Positions 43,082 through 53,900 of a stretch of 64,000 nt of DNA are shown one piece after another. A program made the position numbers and the translations under genes. The stretch is from an uncultured Lachnospiraceae bacterium (GTDB lineage Bacteria; Bacillota; Clostridia; Lachnospirales; Lachnospiraceae), in NCBI GenBank assembly GCA_910579685.1, contig CAJTVN010000014.1, forward strand, positions 44,766 through 108,765, read 5' to 3'. The first letter of the stretch is position 1, and each line of letters starts with the position of its first letter. The notes under the pieces were generated by a model that was not told where the DNA came from, searched no databases, and was given only the letters and a program-made list of their open reading frames with translations.

Positions 43082-43110
43082 AAATTACCACGGCAACAGG
43101 GCCGTGTCAA
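43082..43110 (-). promoter_or_regulatory. Promoter of the T-box operon
   Basis: TTGACA (43105-43110) and TAATTT (43082-43087) on the minus strand with a 17-bp spacer, directly before the T-box leader. Confidence 0.75.
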
Positions 43111-43129
43111 GAAAAAGCTCCGCAGAAAG

Positions 43130-44521
43130 TCATTTTCTCTGCGCCGGTATCTCCCCCACATAGCTCCAGGTCGTTCCTTTATCCGACGATTCATACAGGC
43201 CGTGACAGTAGCCTTCCTCCCCGTAATAGTCCCCGTCCGGCCCCTGTCCGGCTTCCATGTAAAGCTTCCCCGCTTCCTCATAAACTCTCTCCGGCATCAC
43301 AAACGGATTATAGTAAGTTCCGTCCGAAAGCACCGCCCTCGCCGACGGGTACTGTACCTCCTGAAAGCTTTTCCCTCCATCCCCGGTCCGGTAAAGACTT
43401 CCATAAGCTCCCCCGCTGTATGCCAGACAGGAAAATCCGGTCTGGCCATCTTCCAGAAATGAAATCCATTTCGCCCCGCCGCCGCTTCCAAGATAGGGAT
43501 CCCCATTGGCCATGACTGCGCTTATGCCTTCGTCCGCCGTGGCGACAAGCGCATAATAACTGCTTCCGCAGGCCCGGTCAACCGGAACCATCCGATACTC
43601 CACCCCGTCAGCGGTCCGGTACGCACAGTCAGGCTCAAGCGTCAGATAATATTGTACGGTCTCCTGCGAAAGCTCCTGCTCCTTACCGTCCGCACCCCCC
43701 TCTTCATTCAGAGTCATTCTCTGCCCGTATACCTCCTGCTGTATCTCTTCTATAAAAGCATACAGATCATTATAAACCGCAGCCGTATGATCTTCCGCCA
43801 GGGTCTCCAGATTTGAAAAAATATAGGAAAAGCGCTCACCCCAATAGTCGATCTCCATAGAGGCATAGATCGCTTCATTTCCCTCATAGGGAAGCTCTCT
43901 CATGGAATAGAGCAGCCAGTTCACCACATCGGCACAAAACCATTCCTTCTCCTCACTGCTGTCCGAATTCAGGTAGACGACAGGAACGGAAGCCCCCGGC
44001 GCCCCTTCCCCTCTTTCCACAAACTCATGCATCCGGTTTCTTCCGGCAAAGTAGGCATCCGTCAGTTCACGGAACTGTTCCATCCTGGCATCGGGCTCTG
44101 CGTCCTCCCCGGCAAGCTGTAAAAGACCGGGATCCTCTGTCCGCAAACCGTCATACAACAGGCAGATGACCTCATCCTCCTGCTCGCTGCCAGTCAGGGT
44201 GATCCTGACACCTGCCTCTCCCCATTCCGGCTTCCAGCTGTCCGGCCGCAGCATCGCCCCGTCGTCCCGAATCGCAATGTTTATCTGCGCCCGCTCTTCC
44301 CCATCATACCGAAACACAATATCCCCATAAGCCGAACCAAATGGCCACTCCGGCTCGCCTTTCATCCGCAGCGTGACCTCGCCCCTGCCATCCGGGGATA
44401 CCTGTCTGTCAATCACTGTAACACGGTACTTCGTTGTATAGATAATGCTTCCTGCCAGAAGAACAGACAAGCCCAAAAAAATTGCCGCTGTAATAAAGAT
44501 AATCCTGATCCATCTTTTCAT
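43130..44521 (-). CDS. Membrane-anchored protein with C-terminal BNR-like repeats
   Basis: This 463-residue protein of unknown function has one membrane segment at about residues 5-28 and the rest outside. An N-terminal beta-rich domain (about 29-115: YRVTVIDRQVSPDGRGEVTLRMKGEPEWPFG) is followed by a helical middle and a C-terminal part with two sialidase-type BNR motifs (YRTGDGGKSFQEV and YESSDKGTTWSYV). No catalytic residues were recognised. The start at 44521 follows the Rpn remnant's stop; GGAGC is upstream. It stands at the end of the N-glycan operon and could be unrelated to it. Confidence 0.65.
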   Translation of the reverse strand: MKRWIRIIFITAAIFLGLSVLLAGSIIYTTKYRVTVIDRQVSPDGRGEVTLRMKGEPEWPFGSAYGDIVFRYDGEERAQINIAIRDDGAMLRPDSWKPEWGEAGVRITLTGSEQEDEVICLLYDGLRTEDPGLLQLAGEDAEPDARMEQFRELTDAYFAGRNRMHEFVERGEGAPGASVPVVYLNSDSSEEKEWFCADVVNWLLYSMRELPYEGNEAIYASMEIDYWGERFSYIFSNLETLAEDHTAAVYNDLYAFIEEIQQEVYGQRMTLNEEGGADGKEQELSQETVQYYLTLEPDCAYRTADGVEYRMVPVDRACGSSYYALVATADEGISAVMANGDPYLGSGGGAKWISFLEDGQTGFSCLAYSGGAYGSLYRTGDGGKSFQEVQYPSARAVLSDGTYYNPFVMPERVYEEAGKLYMEAGQGPDGDYYGEEGYCHGLYESSDKGTTWSYVGEIPAQRK

Positions 44522-44525
44522 TTCG

Positions 44526-44864
44526 TCAAAGCTCCACTCTCTTAGCCGTCTCTTCCCTGTCAAGTCCGCATTTTTTCATAAGCATGGCTGTAATCTGCTC
44601 CTTCGGCAGATCAAGCTCCCGTAACGTGTCGATCACCAGCTTAATACGGTTTTCAGCTTCCCTCGCAAGAGCCCTTTGAAGCTCTTCGTCTTTGCCTTTG
44701 AGCTCCTTTCCGTATTCATTCCAGATACAGACCATATACCGAAGCAGCTGCATGGATACATTATAATCCACCCGGCTCTTATGTTCAACCAGCGAAATGA
44801 GATAGACAGGAACCGATTCCTTTCCGCCTTTCTCACTTGCTAACCGGACTTTCCTTATCAGCAA
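44526..44864 (-). pseudogene. Remnant of an Rpn/PD-(D/E)XK family transposase-like gene
   Basis: The 112-codon frame has YLISLVEHKSRVDYNVSMQLLRYMVCIWNEY, a strong match to the middle of the Rpn (YhgA-like) recombination-promoting nuclease family, whose members have about 300 residues. The N-terminal catalytic part is missing, and the first codons overlap the GH38 stop by 7 bp. The C-terminal helix (AENRIKLVIDTLRELDLPKEQITAML) remains. It is a truncated copy. Confidence 0.7.
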
Positions 44865-47800
44865 ATCTTCACCGTAACCACCTCATAGGGCTTTAATGTT
44901 ACGTCAATCACTTGTCCCTCCACATGGCCCTCGCTCTCTTCCTCTTCCAGAAGATTGCAGACCCAGGCCTTTTCGAAAGGCCTGTTTACCGTCAGCTTCG
45001 CCTTTGTCAGGGAATTCTCCGATTCATACATACGGATCACGATTCCCTCTCCGCTCTCCGCCTGTTTGATGGTCTCGATCACCACATTGGATCTGTCTAC
45101 GGACGCAAGGGAATAATTCTTCCCCGCCTGCGCTCCCGTCTGCACGAGCAGCGGCTGGTTCAGCTTATAGGCCTGCGCCACGGTGCCTGCCGCCCGCCAG
45201 CCCTGCGCATGGGGATAGATGGCATAGGTAAACACATGCTCCTCCTGATCCGTTACCGGGTTCGGCTCGATCCCGGACTTGATCAGGGTAAGGGCCATAT
45301 CGGAATCCTTCGCGGAATGCCCGTATTTACAGTCGTTGAGCAGCGAAACGCCATAGTTGCCCTCGGAGAGATCCATCCACTTCTGTCCGCAGCTCTCAAA
45401 CCGGGCCACATCCCAGCTGGTGTTCTGGTGGGTCTTGCGGGTCAGGTTCCCGAACTGCACGTCAAATGTGGCCTCGTCCGTGTGCACGGCCACCGGAAAA
45501 TGTACCTTGAGCAATGTCTGATGCTCCTTCCAGTCCACATGGGTTACGAAATCGATCCTCCGGCTCTGCGCATAGAAGATAATTTCCTGGTTGATCACGG
45601 AATTTGAAGCTTTTCTTGTAATGGCGAGAACCGCCCGCACCGGGCCAAGCTCCGTCCACTCCATCCGCTCCACCTGATCCACATCCCAGAACTTTTCCGT
45701 GTAAAAGATATCAATATCCCAGTTGTCATAGTAAATCGGTTTGTCCTCATACATCCGAAAAAGATTGGCCCTGTGCCCCTCCTGTATCACCTCACGGTCG
45801 TTTTCTTTATCATAGACGCTGGTGAACATTCCCTGTTCATCCAGCTTTACCGTATAAAACGGCGTTTCCAGCCTGCGCTCATTGATCAAGCGGAAGGGAA
45901 CGGCATTCGCATCGCTTTCAACCAAAGCCGGCACCGCATCCAACACGGCAAAGGACTTATAGCCCTTGGAAGGAATGTTTTTCACATAAGCCACTGCCCC
46001 GTTTTCCGTTCTCTGAACCGGGTATACCTCACCCGCATCATCTCTCAGAGCTTCTCCCGCAAAAGCGCCAAGGCTTACTACGTCGTCGCGCTCTTTTCCG
46101 GTGGTATTGAAAATCATTACGGCATCGCCCTCGCCCGCAATGGCTCTCCTGCGCCGCTCTCCCATATCCGCAAGCTTTTCAGCAAGCTGTCCGTACTCCT
46201 CCCTGGTCACCTCATACACTTCCCGGATGGCGGATCCCGGCAGGATATCGTGGAACTGGTTCAGCAGCACCACCTTCCACATGGAATCCAGCTCGGATGC
46301 CGGATAATCCACGGTATCCTGCGCCAGCACGGACAACAGCTCCAGATCCATAAGTCCAAGCTCGGACTTGCGGTTGGCCCGCTTGTTCCTTCCCATGGAG
46401 GTCAGCGTTCCCCTGTGGTATTCAAAATAGAACTCCCCTTCCCACACAGGAAGCCTTTTGTTTCCTTCCACACGATCCTTCAGCTCGTCAAAGTAGGTGC
46501 GGGCAAACTCCTGCCTCACCTTCGGAATCCCCTTGACCCCCTTCTCCATACGGACAGAGGTTTCCAGCATCTCCCTGGTAGGGCCGCCGCCCCCGTCCCC
46601 ATAGCCGTAGGAGATCAGGATATCGTTATTAATGTCCTTATTCTGGTAGCGCATCCATCCGCCCATGACAGCGCCCGGATGGAGCATTCCGTTATAGGTG
46701 GTGAAGAAGTTGGCAACAGGCTGCTCCACGTCCAGCGTTGTGATCAGATGGGTCAGCACCTCCGTGCCGTCGATCCCCCTCCATCTCATGGTGTCATAGG
46801 GCACCTTGTTGAACTGGTTCCAGGCAAGCTTGGTGGTCATGAAATAGTCGATCCCGCACTTTTTCATGATCTGGGGCAGGGCTCCGGAATAGCCGAACAC
46901 GTCCGGCAGCCAGAGAATCCGGTTATCCACCCCGAACTCCTCCCGGAAAAACCGCTTTCCGTGCATAAACTGGCGCACCAGGGACTCCCCGGAGGTCAGG
47001 TTGCAGTCCGCCTCCACCCACATGCCGCCCTCCGGCTCCCAGCGTTTTTCCCGGATGCGTTCCTTCACCTTTTCGTACAGCTCCGGATAGCGTTCCTTCA
47101 GGAACGCATAGAGCTGAGGCTGGCTGGACATAAACCTGTAATTGGGGTATTCCTCCATGAGCTTAAGCACCGTCGCAAAGCTTCTTGCCACCTTTTCCCT
47201 GGTCTGGGCCACAGTCCACCACCAGGCAACGTCGATATGGGTATGTCCGATACAGGTGGCGATCACGTCACTAAAGCCCGTCATCTCCGAATACAGAGCC
47301 TTCTCAATATAGGCCGACGCCTCATCCACAGTGCGGTAAAATTCCTCCGAGTAAGGCATGCGCAGATCCAGAAAATTCACCGTATTATTCAGGATCTCCT
47401 CGATCTGCTTCCGGTTTCTGTCGTCCTCCTCCATCCTGCCAAAGGCCGAGAGCGGAACCCACAGATCATAATACAGCTTCTCAATCTTCTCATCAATTTC
47501 CATCAGCCTGACCACCAGGCTGAATTCCTGATGGTCGATTCCGGTATAGGCCTGCAGATCCAGTGCAAGCTCCTCTCCCGCCTTTGCACAGGGACACAGG
47601 AACACCTCCCTGTGGTTCATATCGATCCCCTGCACCGCCTCCCCGTTTACAAACAGCAGAAATTGAGGATTCTTGGCATCCCATCCCTCAATCTGGGTAC
47701 ACACATAGAGCCACATTCTCTTTCCCTCAAGCTCCTGCGGCACCTGATAGACAGTCTTAAACCAGTAATGGCGGTCCTTCCCGTACCAGTGCATGGTATT

Positions 47801-47956
47801 GCAGTCAAAATCCTCCCATGCGCCAACCGCCGCATCCTCGGGCCGGATGAAAAATCCCTCCCTGTACTTCCAGCCGTCGATTGCAAAGCTCTGCTTTACC
47901 TTAAGCCTCTTGAGCTCCTCGCAGATTACCCTGACCCTTTTGTCCAAAAAATGCAT
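44858..47956 (-). CDS. Alpha-mannosidase, GH38 (intact copy)
   Basis: This 1032-residue cytoplasmic GH38 enzyme removes alpha-mannose from N-glycan or similar oligosaccharides. The zinc motif HTHIDVAWWW starts at residue 238, the nucleophile region is WVEADCNLTSGESLVRQF (Asp317), and LWLPDVFGYSGALPQIM follows. C-terminal beta-sandwich domains complete it. There is no signal peptide. It is a tandem paralogue of the broken copy at 50997-54110 and shares with it one tract of nearly identical DNA. It is preceded by a terminator, so it may depend on read-through or its own promoter. Confidence 0.93.
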   Translation of the reverse strand: MHFLDKRVRVICEELKRLKVKQSFAIDGWKYREGFFIRPEDAAVGAWEDFDCNTMHWYGKDRHYWFKTVYQVPQELEGKRMWLYVCTQIEGWDAKNPQFLLFVNGEAVQGIDMNHREVFLCPCAKAGEELALDLQAYTGIDHQEFSLVVRLMEIDEKIEKLYYDLWVPLSAFGRMEEDDRNRKQIEEILNNTVNFLDLRMPYSEEFYRTVDEASAYIEKALYSEMTGFSDVIATCIGHTHIDVAWWWTVAQTREKVARSFATVLKLMEEYPNYRFMSSQPQLYAFLKERYPELYEKVKERIREKRWEPEGGMWVEADCNLTSGESLVRQFMHGKRFFREEFGVDNRILWLPDVFGYSGALPQIMKKCGIDYFMTTKLAWNQFNKVPYDTMRWRGIDGTEVLTHLITTLDVEQPVANFFTTYNGMLHPGAVMGGWMRYQNKDINNDILISYGYGDGGGGPTREMLETSVRMEKGVKGIPKVRQEFARTYFDELKDRVEGNKRLPVWEGEFYFEYHRGTLTSMGRNKRANRKSELGLMDLELLSVLAQDTVDYPASELDSMWKVVLLNQFHDILPGSAIREVYEVTREEYGQLAEKLADMGERRRRAIAGEGDAVMIFNTTGKERDDVVSLGAFAGEALRDDAGEVYPVQRTENGAVAYVKNIPSKGYKSFAVLDAVPALVESDANAVPFRLINERRLETPFYTVKLDEQGMFTSVYDKENDREVIQEGHRANLFRMYEDKPIYYDNWDIDIFYTEKFWDVDQVERMEWTELGPVRAVLAITRKASNSVINQEIIFYAQSRRIDFVTHVDWKEHQTLLKVHFPVAVHTDEATFDVQFGNLTRKTHQNTSWDVARFESCGQKWMDLSEGNYGVSLLNDCKYGHSAKDSDMALTLIKSGIEPNPVTDQEEHVFTYAIYPHAQGWRAAGTVAQAYKLNQPLLVQTGAQAGKNYSLASVDRSNVVIETIKQAESGEGIVIRMYESENSLTKAKLTVNRPFEKAWVCNLLEEEESEGHVEGQVIDVTLKPYEVVTVKIC

Positions 47957-48052
47957 ATCCGCCTCCTGTCCGCCCGTTTTACCGGGCTCACAATTTCCTT
48001 TATTTTACCGAACCGTACATGTAATTTCCACCGCTAATTGAAAAATATTATG

Positions 48053-48098
48053 TAAAAAATCAGGGAAGACCTCCTCCTGTCCGGAAATCTTCCCTGAT
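48053..48098 (-). terminator. Terminator after the GH85 gene
   Basis: On the minus strand ATCAGGGAAGA (48088-48098) pairs with TCTTCCCTGAT (48059-48069) and is followed by TTTTTT (48053-48058). A strong rho-independent stop. Confidence 0.85.
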
Positions 48099-48119
48099 CC
48101 TGTCTACTATTTCACAATC

Positions 48120-50983
48120 TTATTCCATTGCCGCTTCCAGTCCGTATACCTCGATTTCATAGATCCGGGCCGCACTGTCGCTACCCTGGGTTGGTTTGTT
48201 CACCACAAGCTTCACAAACCGGGCGTTCACCGGTGCGAAGGTATCGTGGGTCGTCCCCGCCGTGTTCCTGGTCACGCTCCTTACCTCCTCAAAGGCTCCT
48301 CCGTCCTCACTCACATAAATAGCGTAGGACTTGGTGTTCATGTCGGCGCTCTCGCCGCCTGCCTCTGCGTGGCTGATATCCACGGCGCTGACCGCTCTCA
48401 CCTCTCCAAGGTCAATGGTGATCTCGTGAGGCGCTCCTCCCGTCGCACACCACTTCTTGCTGATATCGCCGTCCACCGCAAACTGGGGCGCTTCATTGTC
48501 ATTCACGTAAGTATCCGCCTCCGTGGCAGCTCCCTGTGACAGGAGCACAAGGCCCTGCGCAGCGCTGTCCGTGATCACAATATAGCTCTCATGGGATGCC
48601 TCCCCGCCTCCGGATAAGTGACGGAGACCGTATCGCCCTGTGCGCTCTCCGTATCAGAGCCTGTCAGCGTCCACGTCACCTTCTGGGTGTTCTGAGAGCA
48701 GAGACTGGTAAAGGTTATGGTCTGCCCCGGTGCCGCCAGTGTGACATCCGCCGTAAACGCCGCCTTGGGAATGCTGTTATCCGGCCAGTCCATGACAACC
48801 GCGCTTCCGCTTCCCTCCTCCAGCAGTCCGTTAACCGGAACCACCTCGAACTCGGATTTGTTGGTCTCGTCCGTCCGGGGCAGAGTGTTGATGTAAAAGC
48901 TGTCCGTATTCGAAACGCCAAGGAAGGATTTCGTCCCGTCCTGGTTCATGCGGTAGATCTCATAATACTCTGAATCCACATCACTCTCCCAGGCCAGACG
49001 CACACCCGCATACATGCCGTCCTCGTCAAACTCGCTGTCAAGAACCTGCACATTGCTCACACTGGCGCTCTCAAAGCTCTCCGGCCCTGCCATGGTGATA
49101 TTTCCCAGACGCAGCTGCAGCCCGTTTGCATCCTCGCCGGCCTTTATTCTGTAGGAGATTGTCTTTATCGTCTTTCCTGCAAGAGAGGCCGCATCGTAGG
49201 ATACCACCGTCCACTCTTCCCCTACCTTCTTATCTCCTTCCAAAATGACTTCGGAGCCGTCGTCCAGGGCAAGCACCGCATCCAGCGCCACCTCGGGGCC
49301 TCTCACCTTTGCCGCCGTGGTAAAGATCATCTGCTCCTGTGCGTCAAGGTCGGCGCTGTAAAGCTTGATCACGGATTCCGTATCCTCCTTCACGTCTCCG
49401 CGCAGAATCAGACTGTTGCCGCCATAGTAAGCGTCTCCCACGTCCAGATCCGCCGCAAGAGTGTTCCCCTCGCCGTTCTCAATGATATAACGGTAGGTGG
49501 GCAGAATATCCGACACGCTCCGGTTGTTCCAGTCCAGCATACTGATCAGCTGTCCGTTCTTATAGAACCCATAGCCGTTGCCCATGCAGAAGTTTGTCAC
49601 AAAGGGAAGCTCTGTAACCGCAGTCCGCTCCACCACGTAAGCGGAAACGCCCCTCCACTGCGTATCATCTCCGCTGACATCCGCCTCATAAGAGGGATCC
49701 CCCTTGGAATTCACCCACAGTTTATTCTCCTGCTTCCAGAAATCCTGCACGGTACCTGCCGAAAAGTACGCCCAGCTGGGACAGTAGAGCCCCAGAGAAG
49801 TATAGGTGCCGCCCTCCGGATTCTCAAACAAATCCCACCTGACAGGCGTGTCATATCCGTTGCTCTGGATGTCAACTCCCGCATACAGATCGTAAGGGTC
49901 GATTCCCTTCTCCTTCGCCAGCCCGGCGGAGGCCTTAAGCAGCTCCTCCCCGGCAAGCTTCTCGGTAGTCCACCAGAAATTCAAAAACATCTCGTCCGCA
50001 ACGGCCTCTCCGTCCTCATTCATGAGGTAAGCCGCATTTTTCTCAGTCAGCGCATTCTGCCAGTCCATCTTGCCGTCCACTGTCATGGAATCATAATAGA
50101 TCAGCTCCAGCTCCGGAGCCTTCTCCTTATAGTAGGAAAGGAATTCCCGCATCCTTGCGGCATGATCCGCTGTCAGAGGTTCCTCATCCGTGCCCTCGGT
50201 CTCCTGATTCATAAACCAGCCGTCAAACCCATAGACATCCGCAACCTCGATCAGCTTGTCGGCCACCGGATAGCTTCCGTCTTCCTTTCTGGTGAGGAGA
50301 TCCTCAAGCCACTGCATCTTTCCGCCGTGAGCCGCCTGGGGCATAAATATGGTTCCGATCACCTTCACGCCGTTCCTGTGTCCGGCATCCACCACGTCCG
50401 CACTGGGTGCCACGATCAGGCCCTCCCCCGAGGAACCGCCCCAGTAAACCAGAAGATCCACATACTGCCAGTAGGAGAAGGTGTTTGCGTTCATCTTATT
50501 CAGTCCGTGGGGAGAATTCCCGCTGGTACTGCCGTTCATGATGGAAACCGCCATCACCTTCGTGTCCTTATTCTGCGTGGAATTCACAGTCTCGAGCTCC
50601 GCAAGATCCGCGCGCTTTGCAAGAGGCACGCTGCTTACGTTAAACCGCAGGTCCTCGTCCTCCTCCGCCTTCCACTCAAGAAGTCCCGCGGGAAACCAGT
50701 AGGAGGATTCCGGCTGACGGTTCATGGTAAGCTCCTTGTTATCATTTTCCTCCGTCACCGAATACTGTGCCGCCTGCGCATTCTCCTGTTCCTCTTCCCC
50801 GGCGGTCTCCTCTTCCTCCGCCTCAGTCTCCTGGGCCTGGGCGCTTTCCCGACCTTCTTCCTCCACAGCCGTTGTCTCCACGGCAGGCTCCTTTTCAGCG
50901 CTGCCGGAGCAGCCGGTCATCCCAAGCGTCATAGCCGCCGCAAGAAGAATGCTGATCCATTTCTTATTTTTTATTCCTGTCAT
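48120..50983 (-). pseudogene. Endo-beta-N-acetylglucosaminidase GH85 with C-terminal PKD and discoidin (CBM32-like) modules, frameshifted
   Basis: Read through one frameshift this is a surface lipoprotein of about 950 residues. It has lipobox GMTGC (Cys25), an acidic linker to about residue 75, the GH85 barrel with catalytic Asn259/Glu261 (FMNQETEG), beta-sandwich domains, a PKD-like domain (FTADVTLAAPGQTITFTS) and a discoidin module (FAVDGDISKKWCATGG...ARIYEIEVYG). It would cut the chitobiose core of N-glycans. The run GGGG (48602-48605 on the opposite strand as CCCC) has one base fewer than needed. The frame stops in the PKD domain (48575) and the discoidin part (48120-48578) is out of frame. 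The catalytic part may still be made. Confidence 0.85.
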
Positions 50984-50996
50984 TTATCTTTTCCTT

Positions 50997-53900
50997 TCAC
51001 TTGATCAATACCGTAACCACCTCGTAAGGCTTAAGCACAACTTCTATTTCATTTCCGCAAACCGCGGCCTGCCTTTCCCTCTCTTCCAGAAGATTGCAGA
51101 TCCAGGCCTGCTCAAAGGGAGCATTTACGGTCAGCTTTGTTTTGGTCAGTGCATTCTCTGATTCATACATACGGATTACGGTTCCCTCTCCGTCCTCGGC
51201 TCTCTTAACCGTCTCCAGAATCACATTTTTCCGGTCCGCACAGGCAAAGGAATACTCCTTTCCCGGTTCCGTCCCGATCCGGGCCAGCAGAGGCTGGTTC
51301 AGCTTATAGGCCTCCTCCACGGTGCCTGCTGCCCGCCACCCTTCCGCATGGGGATAGATGGAATAGGTAAACACATGCTCCTCCTGATCCGCCACCGGAT
51401 TGGGTTCAATGCCTGATTTGATCAGGGTCAGAGCCATATTGGAATCCTTCACGGAATGGCCGTACTTACAGTCGTTGAGCAGAGACACTCCGTAATGTCC
51501 CTCGGAGAGGTCCATCCACTTCTGTCCGCAGCTCTCAAACCGGGCCACGTCCCAGCTGGTATTCTGATGGGTCTTCCGGGTCAGGTTTCCGAACTGCACG
51601 TCAAATGTGGCCTCGTCCGTATGCACCGCCACCGGGAAATGCACCTTGAGCAGCGTCTGGTGCTCCTTCCAGTCCACATGGGTTACGAACTCAATCCTCC
51701 GGCTCTTTGCATAGAAAATGATTTCCTGATCAATCACGGAATTCGACGCTTTCCTTGTTATGGAAAGAACCGCCCTCACCGGGCCAAGCTCCGTCCACTC
51801 CATGCGTTCCACCTGATCAACATCCCAGAATTTTTCCGTATAATAAATGTCAATGTCCCAGTTATCAAAGTAAATCGGTTTGTCCTCGTACATCCGAAGC
51901 AGATTTGCCCTGTGCCCCTCCTGCACTACCTCGCGGTCATTCTCCTTGTCGTAAATGCTGGTAAACATTCCCTGATTATCCAGCTTTACCTTGTAGAAAG
52001 GAGTTTCCAGCTCATAATCATCTGTCAGCTCAAACGGACACAGCGTCCCGGTGTCAGCCGCCGAATCCACCACGGCAAAGGACTTGTAGCCCTTCGAGGG
52101 AATGTTCTTCACATACACAACCGCTCCGTTCGCCGTTCTCTGAACCGGGTATACTTCTCCCTCACCGTCCATAAGCGCCCCGCCGGTAAAGCCCTCAAGA
52201 CTGACCACGTCGTCCCGCCGCTTTCCCGTGGTGTTAAAGACCGTTATCCCGCCGCCCGGCCCGGCAATGGCTCTCATGCGCTCTTCGGTCATGGAAGAGA
52301 GCTGCCCCGCAAGCTGTGCGTACTCTTCCCCCGTGACCTCGTACACCTCCCGAATGGAGGAGCCGGGCAGAATGTCGTGGAACTGGTTGAGCAGCACCAC
52401 CTTCCACATGGAGTCCAGCTCGGATGCGGGATAATTCATAGTCCCTGACGCAAGCACGGACAGCAGCTCCAAATCCATAAGCCCAAGCTCGGACTTGCGG
52501 TTTGAACGTTTGTTTCTTCCCATGGAGGTCAGAGTTCCCCTGTGGTACTCAAAGTACAGCTCTCCCTCCCACACCGGAAGACGTCTGTCCTTCTCCACCC
52601 TTTCTTTCAGCTCATCAAAGTAGGTTCGGGCAAATTCCTGTCTCACCTTGGGAATTCCCTTAACCCCCTTTTCCATACGGAGGGATGTCTCCAGCATCTC
52701 CCTGGTAGGGCCGCCGCCTCCGTCCCCGTAGCCGTAGGAGATCAGGATATCATTGTTAATGTCCTTATTCTGGTAGCGCATCCATCCGCCCATGATGGCA
52801 TCCGGATGAAGCATTCCGTTGTAGGTGGTGAAGAAATTGGAAACAGGCTGCTCCACTCCCAGAGTCGTAACAAGGTGAGTCAGTACCTGCGTCCCGTCGA
52901 TTCCCCTCCACATCATAGTGTCATAGGGCACCTTGTTAAACTGGTTCCAGGCAAGCTTCGTGGTCATGAAATAGTCGATCCCGCACTTTTTCATGATCTG
53001 GGGCAGGGCTCCGGAATACCCGAACACGTCCGGCAGCCAGAGAATCCGGTTATCCACCCCGAACTCCTCCCGGAAAAACCGCTTTCCGTGCATAAACTGG
53101 CGCACCAGGGACTCTCCGGAGGTCAGGTTGCAGTCCGCCTCCACCCACATGCCGCCCTCCGGCTCCCAGCGTTTTTCCCGGATGCGTTCCTTCACCTTTT
53201 CGTACAGCTCCGGATAGCGTTCCTTCAGGAACGCATAGAGCTGAGGCTGGCTGGACATAAACCTGTAATTGGGGTATTCCTCCATGAGCTTAAGCACCGT
53301 GGCAAAGCTTCTTGCCACCTTTTCCCTGGTCTGGGCCACAGTCCACCACCAGGCAACGTCGATATGGGTATGCCCGATACAGGTGGCAATCACATCACTG
53401 TAACCTGCCCGCTTTGAATACAGCGCCTCCTCGATATACGCAGACGCCTCATCCAGCGTGCGGTAGAACTCTTCCGAGTAGGGGGTTCTCAGATCCAGAA
53501 AATTCACCGTTTGATTCAGGATCTCCTCGATATCCCTTCGGTTCTTGTCATCCTCCTCCATCCGGGTGAATGCCGCAAGGGGCACCCACAGGTCATAGTA
53601 GAGCTTCTCGATTCTCTAATCAATCTCCTGCATCTGTGTGATGAGATTAAATTCGCTGTGAAGAATTCCGGTATAAGCCTGCAGCTCCAGCGTGATCTCC
53701 TCACCCGCCTTCGCACAGGGATTAAGGAACACCTCCCTGTGGTTCATGTCAATTCCCTGCACCGCCTCCCCGTTCACAAACAGCAGAAACTGAGGATTCT
53801 TTGCATCGTCCCACTCATCGATCTGTGTGCGCACATGAAACCACATACGCTTCCCGTCAAGCTCTCTCGGAACCGTGTAAACCGTCCTGAACCAGTAATG

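Noticed and set aside
45773..48037. A 754-codon plus-strand frame opposite the GH38 gene
   Set aside because: It is antisense to a clear GH38 enzyme with all catalytic motifs. The translation has repeated His/Pro/Leu bias typical of the reverse strand of a GC-rich gene and no recognisable domain or RBS.
53616..53618. The amber codon in GH38 as pyrrolysine or programmed recoding
   Set aside because: No pylTSBCD genes or PYLIS-like element seen, GH38 enzymes have no known need for it, and the paralogue has an ordinary glutamate.
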